In this document: positions 15,204-24,453 of the stretch, piece by piece
How the letters are laid out: the number at the start of each line of letters is the position of its first letter
Numbering within the stretch: the first letter of the stretch is position 1
From: Spirochaeta africana DSM 8902
Lineage (GTDB): Bacteria; Spirochaetota; Spirochaetia; DSM-27196; DSM-8902
DNA: 64,000 nt
Direction of reading: 5' to 3'
Assembly (NCBI RefSeq): GCF_000242595.2
Contig: NC_017098.1
Location: forward strand, 2,170,001 to 2,234,000
The notes under the pieces: model-generated
Databases searched by the model: none
The model's input: only the letters and a program-made list of their open reading frames with translations
What the model was told of the DNA's origin: nothing
Program-made: the position numbers and the translations under genes

Positions 15204-17879
15204 ATGAAATTCACGAGACCGAAGATGGCGATTATCGGCCTGTTGACCGCTTTCGCCGGAACGGTAGCACTTGCTGTCGGAATCAGTCTGGGGCTGGCAA
15301 TGGCCACCATGAATAACATTTCCGACTTTGATTCGATTACAGATCATACAACCGCTTTGCCGACACAGGTATACGATATCCAGGGACGCCTGATTACCCA
15401 GTTTTTCTCTGATGAGAAACGCGAGATTGTGCCGCTGGACGAGATGCCCAAGCACCTGATCTATGCGCTGGTCACCCGTGAGGATCAGGACTTTTTTCAG
15501 CACAACGGATTCAGCGTCCGCGGCACCTTTCGCGCTGCGGTCAACGTGGCACTCGGCCGCTATTTCTCTGGTGGTTCAACCATAACCCAGCAGCTGGCAG
15601 GCCACCTGTTTGCAGATCGGACCGATATCAGCCTGCTGCGCAAGGTTCGCGAGCTGTGGTGGGCATTTCAGATCGAACGACACTGGACGAAAAACGAAAT
15701 TCTTGAGGAATACCTTAACCGGATGTACTTCGGCGCCAACACCTACGGTGTCGAAGCTGCCAGTCAGTTCTACTTCGGCAAGAGTGTCCGCGAGATATCG
15801 GTGGCCGAATCAGCTATCCTGGTCATCCAGCTGGCCAACCCGTCGCTGTACAACCCCTTCCGACGCCCGAACGCGGCCCGTCAGATGCAGCGTACTATAC
15901 TGAACCAGATGGTCAATCTGGAGTATGTGTCGGCAGAGGAGGCCGATGAGGCCTTCACCCTGTACTGGAACAACTTTGATTTCACACGCTCCACAACCGC
16001 AACCGCCTTTTTTGATCGTGAAGACCAGGCGCCTTACTTCAGCGAGCATGTACGCAATCAGCTGCAGAACGAGATCCTCCTGGGCAGTGCCGATATCTAC
16101 CGCGATGGCTACAGCGTCTACACCACCCTGGATCTGGATGCACAGGAATCAGCCCAGGCCCATCTGACCCGGGGGGTCAATGCTGCCAACCGGATCTTCT
16201 CGCAAAATATGCAGCGCCGACGGGAGTATGCCGACGAGAATTTTGTGCCGATCATCGACATGCTCAGCCTGGCATTCAACATTCCTGATATCCGGGTTGC
16301 CGATGCCCGGCAGCGCCAGCAGGCAATGGATTACTTTCTGAACGAGATGACCCCCCTCATCGATATGCTCGGCCTGCAGTTCGGAGAGAACGAGCAGCAC
16401 CCGGTACGACTGTCAGCACGTGCGGCACACACCCGGATTGACCAGCAGGCCAGCCGCAGCACCGTTGAGGGTGCATTGATCGCAATCGAACACGAAACCG
16501 GACACATCAAGGCAATGGTGGGCGGTAGTCAGTTTGAGGGCCGTAACCAGCTGAACCGGGCGACCCAGGGACGCCTGCAGCCGGGGTCGGCATTTAAGCC
16601 GCTGTATTATGCAGCCGCCATAGAAGACGAGATCATGACGGCGGCCACCCGTCTCTACGACTCCCCGGTGGTGTTCTGGAACGAGGACGGCACCCCGTAT
16701 ACCCCGATGAACTATCGCGGTTCATGGGAAGGGCCGGTACTGTTCCGACGCTCGCTATACCGATCCATGAACGTACCCTCCATCAAGATTCTGAACGAGG
16801 TCGGCTTTACCAGCGCCCTGAACACCTCGGCACGACTGCTGGGAGTCCCGGAAACAAGCATGGCTGCACGCGGATTTGTCCGACGCTATCCGGTCGGGCT
16901 GGGTATCGTCTCGGTATCCCCGCAGGAGATGGCCCAGGCTTTCGGGGCGTTTGCCAATCGTGGACGTAAAGTCGACGCGATTGCGGTCCGCTATATCGAG
17001 GATCGCCACGGACGGGTGATCGCCGAGCCTGAGAGCCAGCTGCGGCAGGAACAGCAGCGTCGCAGTCGCCAGGAAGCACAGCTGATCAGTCCGCAAACCG
17101 CCTATATCATGACCGACATCCTGCGTTCTACGGTTGACCAGTTTGACGGCACCCTGCGCTATGCACGCAACCTCGCAGGTGGGTTCGGGGATATGCAGAT
17201 GGCGGGGAAAACCGGCACTACCCAGAACTGGGCCGATGCCTGGACAGTGGGCTACTCGCCCTACATCTCCACCGCTGTATGGGTAGGGTTTGACCGCCCC
17301 GGAAACTCGCTGGGAATCAACCAGACCGGGGCCGTAACCGCCGGCCCGATCTGGTCACGCTTTATGCACGACTACCATCGTGATCTCGAGCCTCGTGAGT
17401 TCGAACGGCCGACCCAGGGTATTACCGAGGTCGAGGTCAGTGCCCGCTCGGGACTGCTGGTGCCGGAAAATTTTCAGGGTCGGACCCTCACCGAGGTCTT
17501 TATCTCCGGCACCGAGCCACGGGAATTCGATACCCTGGATCAGCAGGAGCGCGAGCAGAATGAGCGCCTGCTGAACCGGCTGTCTTCGTCTATCGAGACC
17601 GGGGGACTGGGTGCCGGATCACCCCTGCGCGGTTTTCAGGGTATCGATCGCCCGATCAGCTTTGATGCCCGGGAGCTGGGGATTAACATCAGCCTGGATG
17701 ACGACGAGGAATTTGATGAGCCCGCAGATGTCGATGAGGTCAATCTGCTCGACGACCTTGACGACCGATTTGCACCATCGAGTCCCGCGCCGATAGAGCC
17801 AGAGACTGAATTTCCGTCTATGGATGATCCATTCCATCTGCCCGAGGATGACGAGTTTTCCAATCCGTTGCTCGATTGA
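15204..17879 (+). CDS. Class A penicillin-binding protein (PBP1A type), bifunctional glycosyltransferase/transpeptidase
   Basis: 891 aa; polymerises and crosslinks peptidoglycan. One N-terminal membrane helix (IIGLLTAFAGTVALAVGISL) is at about 9-30. The GT51 domain carries EDQDFFQHNGFS, GGSTITQQLAGHLF and the KNEILEEYLNRMYFG region. The transpeptidase has PGSAFKPLYYAA (SxxK), RSMNVPSIK (SxN) and AGKTGTTQNW (KTG). The region between the domains (about 310-430) is longer than in short PBPs. The C-terminal 150 residues are acidic and low-complexity (DDDEEFDEPADVDEV). The mRNA appears leaderless. A ParB-like gene follows 12 nt later. Confidence 0.95.
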   Translation: MKFTRPKMAIIGLLTAFAGTVALAVGISLGLAMATMNNISDFDSITDHTTALPTQVYDIQGRLITQFFSDEKREIVPLDEMPKHLIYALVTREDQDFFQHNGFSVRGTFRAAVNVALGRYFSGGSTITQQLAGHLFADRTDISLLRKVRELWWAFQIERHWTKNEILEEYLNRMYFGANTYGVEAASQFYFGKSVREISVAESAILVIQLANPSLYNPFRRPNAARQMQRTILNQMVNLEYVSAEEADEAFTLYWNNFDFTRSTTATAFFDREDQAPYFSEHVRNQLQNEILLGSADIYRDGYSVYTTLDLDAQESAQAHLTRGVNAANRIFSQNMQRRREYADENFVPIIDMLSLAFNIPDIRVADARQRQQAMDYFLNEMTPLIDMLGLQFGENEQHPVRLSARAAHTRIDQQASRSTVEGALIAIEHETGHIKAMVGGSQFEGRNQLNRATQGRLQPGSAFKPLYYAAAIEDEIMTAATRLYDSPVVFWNEDGTPYTPMNYRGSWEGPVLFRRSLYRSMNVPSIKILNEVGFTSALNTSARLLGVPETSMAARGFVRRYPVGLGIVSVSPQEMAQAFGAFANRGRKVDAIAVRYIEDRHGRVIAEPESQLRQEQQRRSRQEAQLISPQTAYIMTDILRSTVDQFDGTLRYARNLAGGFGDMQMAGKTGTTQNWADAWTVGYSPYISTAVWVGFDRPGNSLGINQTGAVTAGPIWSRFMHDYHRDLEPREFERPTQGITEVEVSARSGLLVPENFQGRTLTEVFISGTEPREFDTLDQQEREQNERLLNRLSSSIETGGLGAGSPLRGFQGIDRPISFDARELGINISLDDDEEFDEPADVDEVNLLDDLDDRFAPSSPAPIEPETEFPSMDDPFHLPEDDEFSNPLLD

Positions 17880-17891
17880 TGAGGTATAACT

Positions 17892-18293
17892 ATGGAACGC
17901 AATGTACAGGACATTCGTATCGGCAAGCGCATTCGGCACGACATCGGGGATATATCCAGCCTGAAGGAAAGCATGAAGCGCTATGGGATGCTGAACCCGG
18001 TGGTCATAACCGAGTCAGGTACCCTGATTGCGGGATACCGTCGCCTGCAGGCGGCCAGGGAGCTCGGCTGGAGCACCGTCAGGGTCAAAATCATGCCCAA
18101 TACCGATGAGGCTGATCTGATCGAGATCGAGATCGATGAAAATCTGCATCGCAAGCCTTTTACCGAGGATGAGCGCACCGATGCCTTTCTGCAGCTTGAA
18201 CGGCTGCGCAACCCCGGATTGCTGACCCGGATACTGCGGGGACTAAGATCGCTGTGGCGTAGATTCCTTGGACTGTTCACCCGCTCCCGCTAG
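17892..18293 (+). CDS. ParB/Srx-fold nuclease-like domain protein
   Basis: 133 aa. Residues 1-90 are a ParB N-terminal-type domain: IRIGKRIRHDIGDISSLKES then MKRYGMLNPVVITESG, LIAGYRRLQAARELGW and EIEIDENLHRKPFT. The GxRR-type motif (GYRRLQAA) is the nucleotide-binding/CTPase-like element of this fold. The helix-turn-helix and dimerisation domains of a partition ParB are absent; a basic tail (LRGLRSLWRRFLGLFTRSR) ends the protein and may contact membrane or nucleic acid. A GAGGT Shine-Dalgarno is present. It is co-transcribed with the PBP. Role unknown. Confidence 0.75.
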   Translation: MERNVQDIRIGKRIRHDIGDISSLKESMKRYGMLNPVVITESGTLIAGYRRLQAARELGWSTVRVKIMPNTDEADLIEIEIDENLHRKPFTEDERTDAFLQLERLRNPGLLTRILRGLRSLWRRFLGLFTRSR

Positions 18294-18315
18294 TTTATTG
18301 AGTGAGGGAATCTGC

Positions 18316-18342
18316 GGGTGTGGAAACAACACTCGCACACCC
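18316..18342. repeat. Inverted repeat in the pyrBI/ParB-like intergenic region
   Basis: GGGTGTG and CACACCC (7-bp arms, 13-nt loop) lie between two convergent genes. There is no T-run on either side, so it is not a classical intrinsic terminator. It might stabilise 3' ends. Confidence 0.4.
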
Positions 18343-18431
18343 CAGGACAATTGAAGCAGCAATTACGCGGAGATATGGATGCACAGGGTTCAGGGTGTCG
18401 TTCTGCTATTCCTCTTAACGGACAACGGTAT

Positions 18432-20012
18432 TCAATCGCGCCATATCTCGCGATAGGTGTGCGGTTTCTCGCAGTAGCGACACACAAAGGCATCACTGCC
18501 GTATCGCACAAACTCCTGCTCGACGAATTCTCCATTCTCCGGAAAGGCAATACAGTCAGGATTCTTGCATGCAATTGAATCCAGCCCGTACACCCGTGGC
18601 GGCATCGAGAGCCTTACCTTGCGAATAACCCTGCCCTCCTCCACCATATTCACCGTAGCGTTGGGTGCAATAGCGGCCAGGATCTTCATTCTGGATTCGT
18701 CCATGGTAGATTCACCAGGGATCGATATGATCCCTTTGTGGTTGCGCCCGCTGTGGCCTTTGTAAACACCATGGGAGCTGACACAGTTCAGATCGAGTAT
18801 TCGCCTGATCTTTTCAATATGATCCCAGATTGTACGCGGATCATCCCCGAGACCGATATGGTCAATCACCAGTCCGTGCTCAACCGGTTTGATACCCACC
18901 TTGAAATTCGGTTTCGGTTTGCTCTTTACCGGCGCATCGATCAGAAATTCCTCGTCGTAGCTCTCCTCCGGTGGGGAATAACCGGAGAAATCATTGCCAA
19001 TTACTCCGGTCAGCAATCCGATCAGTGCGATGCGGGTAAAATACCCGTTCATGGATTGAACATCCCAGCCATTCAGGGGTGTTGCATCCAGAAAATGCGG
19101 TATAGTAGGCTGGCTTCCATGTCGCGGCAGGGGATGAAACAGTTTGGCGCCTGACGGAAATCGGGGTGTGTGCTCCGGACGTACCGTAACAGCGTAGCGT
19201 AACTGATCCGCACGATCCCGCACCTTGTCACCCATTCGCTCCAGCTGCAGACGGGTAAAATACCACAGCGGAGCCGGATTGTCGGTGTGCAGGTAATCGT
19301 CGATCGAATCAAATTCACGTACGATAAAGCCGGCCCGCTCCATTTTCTGCCGGTAGTACGGCGGCAACTGCAGATCACCGGGTGCTACCAGATCAACCTT
19401 AACCCTCCGGAATATTCGCAAGCCGTCGGCCTTGGAGTGAACGGTCCGCCCGTGAAAAAGATCCCCCACCAGGGCTACATGTATCTCTTCATCGTTCCAG
19501 TCAAGCTGCTCAAGAAAACTGAACTCATCCAGGAATTCCTGGGTGGGATGTTCGTGACGGCCATCACCGGCATTGATGAACGAGGGCTGGGGCAGTCCGG
19601 CGTTGTGTCCGTACTGGGTCAGAACACGATGAAGCCAGGTACAGGTTCCTTCGAGGCGGCTGCGTACGATAAACAGGGAGCGCGAGCTGTAGCCGTACAG
19701 CATACGAATCGTATCGGTTATGGTTTCTTTTTTTGCAAACGAGGATGACTTCGCATCGAAATCATTCACCTTGACCCCATGAAATTTGGCAGCGTTGCGG
19801 AAAGACTCCTTTGTGCGGGTACTATCCTCAAGAAATACCAGATAGGCACCCAGATCTGCATCGAGACGCCGGAATTCATCGACATTCTCGCCGCTGAGCA
19901 TCGCCTGCTTCAGGCGGCGAGCCTGCTGATACAGATAGCGCTGTTCGTCGACACTTAGGTCGCGCACCACCGAGATATTGCGGCCGGCAAACCGACCAGG
20001 ATTTGATGTCAT
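18432..20012 (-). CDS. pyrB: Aspartate carbamoyltransferase, fused catalytic (PyrB) and regulatory (PyrI) chains
   Basis: 526 aa; condenses carbamoyl phosphate and aspartate in pyrimidine synthesis. Residues 1 to about 330 are PyrB: LEDSTRTKESFRNAAKFHG (carbamoyl phosphate loop), NAGDGRHEHPTQEFLDEF and HPLPRHG. After a short linker, residues from about 370 are PyrI: KVGIKPVEHGLVIDHIGLGD, then a zinc site (CKNPDC and CRYCEKPH). Separate chains in enterics are fused here, as known for Thermotoga and treponemes. The ATG at 20012 overlaps the stop of the P83 gene (TGATG). It is last of a four-gene operon with rlmD. Confidence 0.95.
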   Translation of the reverse strand: MTSNPGRFAGRNISVVRDLSVDEQRYLYQQARRLKQAMLSGENVDEFRRLDADLGAYLVFLEDSTRTKESFRNAAKFHGVKVNDFDAKSSSFAKKETITDTIRMLYGYSSRSLFIVRSRLEGTCTWLHRVLTQYGHNAGLPQPSFINAGDGRHEHPTQEFLDEFSFLEQLDWNDEEIHVALVGDLFHGRTVHSKADGLRIFRRVKVDLVAPGDLQLPPYYRQKMERAGFIVREFDSIDDYLHTDNPAPLWYFTRLQLERMGDKVRDRADQLRYAVTVRPEHTPRFPSGAKLFHPLPRHGSQPTIPHFLDATPLNGWDVQSMNGYFTRIALIGLLTGVIGNDFSGYSPPEESYDEEFLIDAPVKSKPKPNFKVGIKPVEHGLVIDHIGLGDDPRTIWDHIEKIRRILDLNCVSSHGVYKGHSGRNHKGIISIPGESTMDESRMKILAAIAPNATVNMVEEGRVIRKVRLSMPPRVYGLDSIACKNPDCIAFPENGEFVEQEFVRYGSDAFVCRYCEKPHTYREIWRD

Positions 20013-21538
20013 CACTCCTGCTGCTCCAATGTGTTCGGGTTCAGTACCAGCATGCGGTTATCAGCGGACTGCACATACAGCCGCCCGGCAACCTGTACGA
20101 TAGCTGTCTGCGGACGCACGGTGATCTGACTGCGCTCCAGCAGTTCCAGATCGCTGTTGAACAGACCGAGGTAGCTGCTGCCACCCTCCTGCACCACCGC
20201 GTACAGGCGATTGCTGCCGGCTGCCGCTATATCGCTGGCCGGATGAAGCTGGTCCTCGGACTCTCGAATGACACTCAGACTCATGGGGTCAAATACGGCA
20301 AGTACGGCCGCGTTGCCGTCCGCTACCGGGGCAGCGATACCGGTTTCGATTGTTGCAAATCGCCGCCCGAGAATATCGCTCACGGTTGATCGAACCAGAA
20401 TCCGTCCGCTGGCAGGTTCGACACGAACAAGCTGACTGCGGATAGCCGGGTTTGACTGGGTTACCAGCAGCAGGGTCACCAGATCGGTGCGCTCCGCCGC
20501 CGGCACGGCCTCGGTCGGTTCCTCGTCCTCCAGCACCAGCTCCTGATCCTCGGCGGTTTCCTCCCGCAGTCGTTCGACCTCTTCGCGCAGTTGTTCAACA
20601 TCATCCTCACGCTCGGTTAGACGCTCTTCACGTTCTTCCAGTTCACGCTCACGTTCCACTATTTCGTCCGGATCATCCGGCTCTTCAGGCTCGACATCCG
20701 GGTCGGTATCAGGATCGTCAACAGCAATTTCGCGTTCCTCTTCAATTCTCTCCCGTTCCTCGGCAAGTTCTTCGCGCTCACGCTCTATCTGCTCCCGCTC
20801 CAGGGCTATCTCCGCTTCCTCCTCGGCGATCAGACGCTCAAAAAAGTCGATCATGTCGCGACGGTCTTCCAGCCCCATATCCCTGCGGGTACGCAGATCG
20901 TCCAGCACCGCCCGGTCGATCAGTTCTCCGGGGCTGATTATACCCAGACGATCCATGGCGTCGGGATCGCGAATTGGAATCACTATTTCGCTGCCGCCTG
21001 GCCATTCACGCCAGCTCAACGGCAAACCAGCACCTGCAGGGCTGAGGTTGGCCATCACCACTGTCTTGTAACGGGCGTCAAAGAACTCCATATCGCGACG
21101 ATGCACCGCATTGTATATGGTAATAAAACGTGACAGCAGGGTCGCGTCGGTGGTTTGATACCCGTAGGTAGTCTCGAGGTATCCTGCGATAATCCGACGG
21201 ATATTATCAACATGATCGACCCGGGCATCGGGCAGCAGGTAGATGATATCGGCATCCAGCTTGCCGGTTTCCTCCGGGTCAACAGCTCGCACAATCCGGT
21301 ACCGCCCCGCAAACACGCGGTCTGTCTGCCCGAGTTCCCTGGCCTGCCCCAGAAATCTCCCGATACTGCGGATCTCCTCGGCGGTGTCAATTCGTTCGGG
21401 TATTCCGGGAAAGTTTTCAAACTCGATATCCGGCAGCTCCTCGGACAGAATCTCGTCCTCAGCTACCTCAAAGGATACCAGCAGCACTGCGCACCCAAGC
21501 AACAGCCCTGCCAGTACCAGCTTGCGAATCAGCAGCAT
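20012..21538 (-). CDS. P83/100-family spirochaete antigen
   Basis: 508 aa exported protein. The N-terminal hydrophobic leader has LLGC that could act as a relaxed lipobox. The conserved start FENFPGIPERIDTAEEIRSI with GRFLGQARELG, and the domain around IIYLLPDARVDHVDNIRRII then GYLETTYGY, match the Borrelia/Treponema P83/100 family. A highly charged coiled coil (about 230-345, Glu/Arg-rich) follows, then a C-terminal beta-propeller-like part. The molecular role is unknown; Borrelia homologues are immunodominant antigens. An AAGGAG Shine-Dalgarno is present. It lies between a propeller protein and pyrBI in one operon. This gene is the best taxonomic marker in the window. Confidence 0.88.
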   Translation of the reverse strand: MLLIRKLVLAGLLLGCAVLLVSFEVAEDEILSEELPDIEFENFPGIPERIDTAEEIRSIGRFLGQARELGQTDRVFAGRYRIVRAVDPEETGKLDADIIYLLPDARVDHVDNIRRIIAGYLETTYGYQTTDATLLSRFITIYNAVHRRDMEFFDARYKTVVMANLSPAGAGLPLSWREWPGGSEIVIPIRDPDAMDRLGIISPGELIDRAVLDDLRTRRDMGLEDRRDMIDFFERLIAEEEAEIALEREQIEREREELAEERERIEEEREIAVDDPDTDPDVEPEEPDDPDEIVERERELEEREERLTEREDDVEQLREEVERLREETAEDQELVLEDEEPTEAVPAAERTDLVTLLLVTQSNPAIRSQLVRVEPASGRILVRSTVSDILGRRFATIETGIAAPVADGNAAVLAVFDPMSLSVIRESEDQLHPASDIAAAGSNRLYAVVQEGGSSYLGLFNSDLELLERSQITVRPQTAIVQVAGRLYVQSADNRMLVLNPNTLEQQE

Positions 21539-21554
21539 ACGCGCTCCTTACCCT

Positions 21555-23243
21555 CTACCTTAACCTGTTTTGCAGCAAAACGCCAGTGTGCAGACGGCGT
21601 TTCAGTGCAGCGGCCGATCGTCGTACCTCGGGCGGATAGGCAGTATGAGAGATCAGATCCAGGCTGCTGGCGGCACGTTCCCGGTCGCGGGGCGCCAGAT
21701 ACGGCCAGAGCAGCGGCATGGCCTCCAGTACCGCGGCAGCAACCCCGGGGTCTGCACCTCCAGCTGTCTCTGATGCCAGGATATCTGCGATTGCCGACAG
21801 CGCCGCCCCATCGGTACCCAGCAGTCCCTGGGCCCGGATATGCGCGGCACGCACCAGGGGATCGCGTTCCCGGCGGGACAGCAGGCGCAGCTCATGGGCT
21901 TCGCGAAGCCCGCCCGATCGGGACAGCTGTGTCACCGCCTCGATCCGGAATTGGACCGGCACCCCACTCTCCGGAGCGGCCAGCTGCAGCAGGATGCGAC
22001 TATGATCCTGTGCCCGGCCTGCCATCCGGTCGGCTGGTCCGACAGCCTGCAGGGCCTGGAACACCGCCGGGTAGCGTCGATCATCCAGATACCCCTGCAG
22101 CACGCGGGCACTGGGGTGACGAGGGATCTGACGACTTCCTGCTGTCGGCACCGGCGCCGGGCGCGGTGCACGAAAGGCATGGAGGGTCCACCGCTGTTCA
22201 TGCGTCAGCAGCAGGCCGTTATCCAGACTGCTTGCCCGTAGCACCGCCGGTGCTTCGGGGACCTGGCCATGCCATAGTACCCCGACACCGATATCCAGCT
22301 GCAACAGACGACCACCAGCCCCGATCCCGATAACGGTGCCGTCTGCCATAGGCAGGACATGCTGCAAGGATGTCTGGTGTTGCTCGACACGATCGCGTTC
22401 GGCATCCCATAGGGTCAGACCACGGTCGGTGTGCACAAGCACTGCCGAACGCAGATCGCCCTGGGGCAGCCGCTGCAGAGACAGCAATCGACCCGACAAC
22501 TCGCGCGACTGCAGCACCGTCCCGTCAGGATCAAGCAGTACCAGTCCGATACGATCAGGGTCGATCTGCAGTCCTGCCGCCATGACTGTGGCACTCAACC
22601 CTGCCAGCCCGACCACCGGCGCCGAGAACTCGCGCAGCGATATCTGCGTTCCATCCCATGCCGTCCATACCACCGTCCCGCTTTCGGTGCCATAGACCAC
22701 TCCCCCTTGCCAGGCCGCCGGTTGTGTCGCCAGGGGACTGGCTGTGCGATCGCGCCATACTATCCTTCCGCGGGGGCTGACACCAGCCAGAATATCATCG
22801 GCGAACATCAGGCTGAAGCCATTATCTGTCGCTACCGGCGCAAAAACACGCTCCGGCCTGTCCGGGACAGCGAACACCGCCGTAGCGGAGCGATGCCACA
22901 GCACCCCATGGGTAAGCGAAATGGCTGCCGTACCTCCGTCGTACAACTGGGTTTGCAGCCGGTCGTCGCCCAGCACCTTCAAATCAGGACCGGGTCGCAG
23001 CAGCAGTGGAACACGCCCGACCCGATTACCGCGGTAATCGAGCAGATGAAGCTGTCCGTCGTCGGCATGCAGGGCGATCAGGCGGCGTTCAGGCAGGACA
23101 ACCGCCGGGCCGGGGACATGCCCTCTGGGTGTATACCGCCAGCGATAGCGCTCCTGGGCTGATGTCTGCATTGGAAACAGACTGGAGGCGGCAATCAAGA
23201 CAGCCAGCAGCAGTCCCGGCAGTGGGGTTCTACCGAAACTCAC
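21555..23243 (-). CDS. Secreted PQQ/WD-like beta-propeller protein
   Basis: 562 aa. A signal peptide (LLLAVLIAASSLFPMQTSAQ) is followed by about seven blades with repeating patterns such as LIALHADDGQLHLLDYRGNR and VIGIGAGGRLLQLDIGVGVL. The C-terminal 170 residues are helical and may form HEAT-like repeats. No catalytic motif is seen; it could be an envelope assembly scaffold. The GTG start has GGAGGTGTTCG upstream and overlaps rlmD by 14 bp. The P83 gene follows 16 nt later. Confidence 0.75.
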   Translation of the reverse strand: MSFGRTPLPGLLLAVLIAASSLFPMQTSAQERYRWRYTPRGHVPGPAVVLPERRLIALHADDGQLHLLDYRGNRVGRVPLLLRPGPDLKVLGDDRLQTQLYDGGTAAISLTHGVLWHRSATAVFAVPDRPERVFAPVATDNGFSLMFADDILAGVSPRGRIVWRDRTASPLATQPAAWQGGVVYGTESGTVVWTAWDGTQISLREFSAPVVGLAGLSATVMAAGLQIDPDRIGLVLLDPDGTVLQSRELSGRLLSLQRLPQGDLRSAVLVHTDRGLTLWDAERDRVEQHQTSLQHVLPMADGTVIGIGAGGRLLQLDIGVGVLWHGQVPEAPAVLRASSLDNGLLLTHEQRWTLHAFRAPRPAPVPTAGSRQIPRHPSARVLQGYLDDRRYPAVFQALQAVGPADRMAGRAQDHSRILLQLAAPESGVPVQFRIEAVTQLSRSGGLREAHELRLLSRRERDPLVRAAHIRAQGLLGTDGAALSAIADILASETAGGADPGVAAAVLEAMPLLWPYLAPRDRERAASSLDLISHTAYPPEVRRSAAALKRRLHTGVLLQNRLR

Positions 23244-24396
23244 CGAACACCTCCAGGTGACTGCTGTGCGGATAGAAATCTACCGTCAGCAGGCGGGTCA
23301 GGCGCCGGCCTGAACGGACCAGGTGGCCGGCATCGCGGGCGAAGGTATCCGGGTTACAGGACAGATACCGGATTACCCGGGTGTCCATACGACAGACGCC
23401 ACGGCACACCGCCGGGCTCAGACCAGCGCGTGGAGGGTCCAGCAGCACCGCACCATAGGTTTGTGCAGCCTCCGGGGTCTGCAGCCATTGCTCGACCTTC
23501 ATCCGCCGGAATACAACAGACCCGCGCTGTCTGTCAGAATCAGGTGATGCAACCACCCCGGCACCAGTCGGGATATGGGAATCGACTGAAATACAGTCAT
23601 GTCCGTGCCGGGCCACACCGGCTGCGAACACCCCCATGCCACCGTACAGATCGGCCACTATTCCATCCGGCAGGTCTTCGGTAACAGCCGGCAGCACGGC
23701 CTCCAGCATCACCCGGTTGCTCTGAAAAAACGAGTCCACCGGGAAGCGAAAGACAAGCCCGGACAGATGCGCCTCCGCCTGGTGCGGCGACTTATACAGG
23801 CCATGGTCATCGGCATATACCGTAAACTCTTCACCCGGCTGTACCCCGTCGGGAATCCGGCCGTGCAGCAGGTCGGTCTGTATCCTTGGGTGTGCGATCC
23901 GGCATTCCTGCAGCAAGACCACCCTCCGGCTGCTTTTTCCACGCAGCCCCCAGCCGCCATCCCGATGCGCAATGAACCGCATCCGGTTGCGGTAGCCGTG
24001 TTCCGGGCCGTGCAACAGCTGCAGCGCAGGCAGTTCGTTGTCTGCAAGCTTGCCGAGCCTGCGCAGAGAGTCCCGCAGCGCCTCGGCCTTGTGCCGTAGC
24101 TGAGCGCCAGCCTCGAGATACTGCAGACTGCAGCCGCCGCAATCAGAAAAATGCTGACAGAACGGGGCAATGCGGTGCGGCGAGGCCGAGACAACCTGCA
24201 GCAGCTGCCCCTCGGCAAAACCGGATTTGATGCGCGTAACACGCAGCCGCACCGCTTCGCCGGGAATCACCCCGTCGACAAACACCACCCTGCCCTGGAA
24301 GCGACCCATGCCGCGACCGTCGCTGAGCAGCTTGTCGATAACGATCTCGATCTCAGAATCGATATTTAAAGTACCAATGGCGATGACAACCTCCAC
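23230..24396 (-). CDS. rlmD: 23S rRNA (uracil-C5)-methyltransferase, RlmD/TrmA family
   Basis: About 388 aa. An N-terminal TRAM domain (EIEIVIDKLLSDGRGMGRFQ, VVFVDGVIPGEAVRLRVT) is followed by iron-sulfur cysteines (FCQHFSDCGGCSLQYL). A SAM methyltransferase domain comes next, with VADLYGGMGVFAAGVA, the acceptor motif LLDPPRAGLSP and catalytic Cys at YLSCNPDTFARD. RlmD versus a sister m5U enzyme cannot be decided by eye. A TTG at 24435 is in frame, but it is the -35 box of this gene's own promoter (TTGAAT-17-TAGTAT), so the GTG at 24396 is preferred. That leaves a 5' leader of only a few nt. Divergent from rex. Confidence 0.88.
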   Translation of the reverse strand: MEVVIAIGTLNIDSEIEIVIDKLLSDGRGMGRFQGRVVFVDGVIPGEAVRLRVTRIKSGFAEGQLLQVVSASPHRIAPFCQHFSDCGGCSLQYLEAGAQLRHKAEALRDSLRRLGKLADNELPALQLLHGPEHGYRNRMRFIAHRDGGWGLRGKSSRRVVLLQECRIAHPRIQTDLLHGRIPDGVQPGEEFTVYADDHGLYKSPHQAEAHLSGLVFRFPVDSFFQSNRVMLEAVLPAVTEDLPDGIVADLYGGMGVFAAGVARHGHDCISVDSHIPTGAGVVASPDSDRQRGSVVFRRMKVEQWLQTPEAAQTYGAVLLDPPRAGLSPAVCRGVCRMDTRVIRYLSCNPDTFARDAGHLVRSGRRLTRLLTVDFYPHSSHLEVFGEFR

Positions 24397-24411
24397 AAGA
24401 TAGGCTATACT
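24383..24411 (+). promoter_or_regulatory. Promoter of rex
   Basis: ATGACA (24383-24388), a 17-bp spacer and TATACT (24406-24411); each hexamer matches five of six consensus bases. The -10 overlaps the -10 of rlmD on the other strand by 5 bp. Confidence 0.75.
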
Positions 24412-24435
24412 ATCAGGTAATCTGCCCGGATTCAA
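24407..24435 (-). promoter_or_regulatory. Promoter of the rlmD operon
   Basis: TTGAAT (24435-24430), a 17-bp spacer and TAGTAT (24412-24407), 10 nt before the GTG at 24396. A Rex-like half-site TTGTCAAATT covers the adjacent stretch at 24433-24442. Confidence 0.6.
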
Positions 24436-24453
24436 TTTGACAAGGAGGAATGG

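Noticed and set aside
20540-20860. Repetitive GAG/CTC-rich stretch as a DNA repeat element
   Set aside because: It is the codon-level repetition of the Glu/Arg coiled coil in the P83 protein, not an independent repeat.
24397-24435. TTG at 24435 as the rlmD start
   Set aside because: That TTG is the first half of the -35 hexamer TTGAAT; the likely TSS is downstream, at about 24400.
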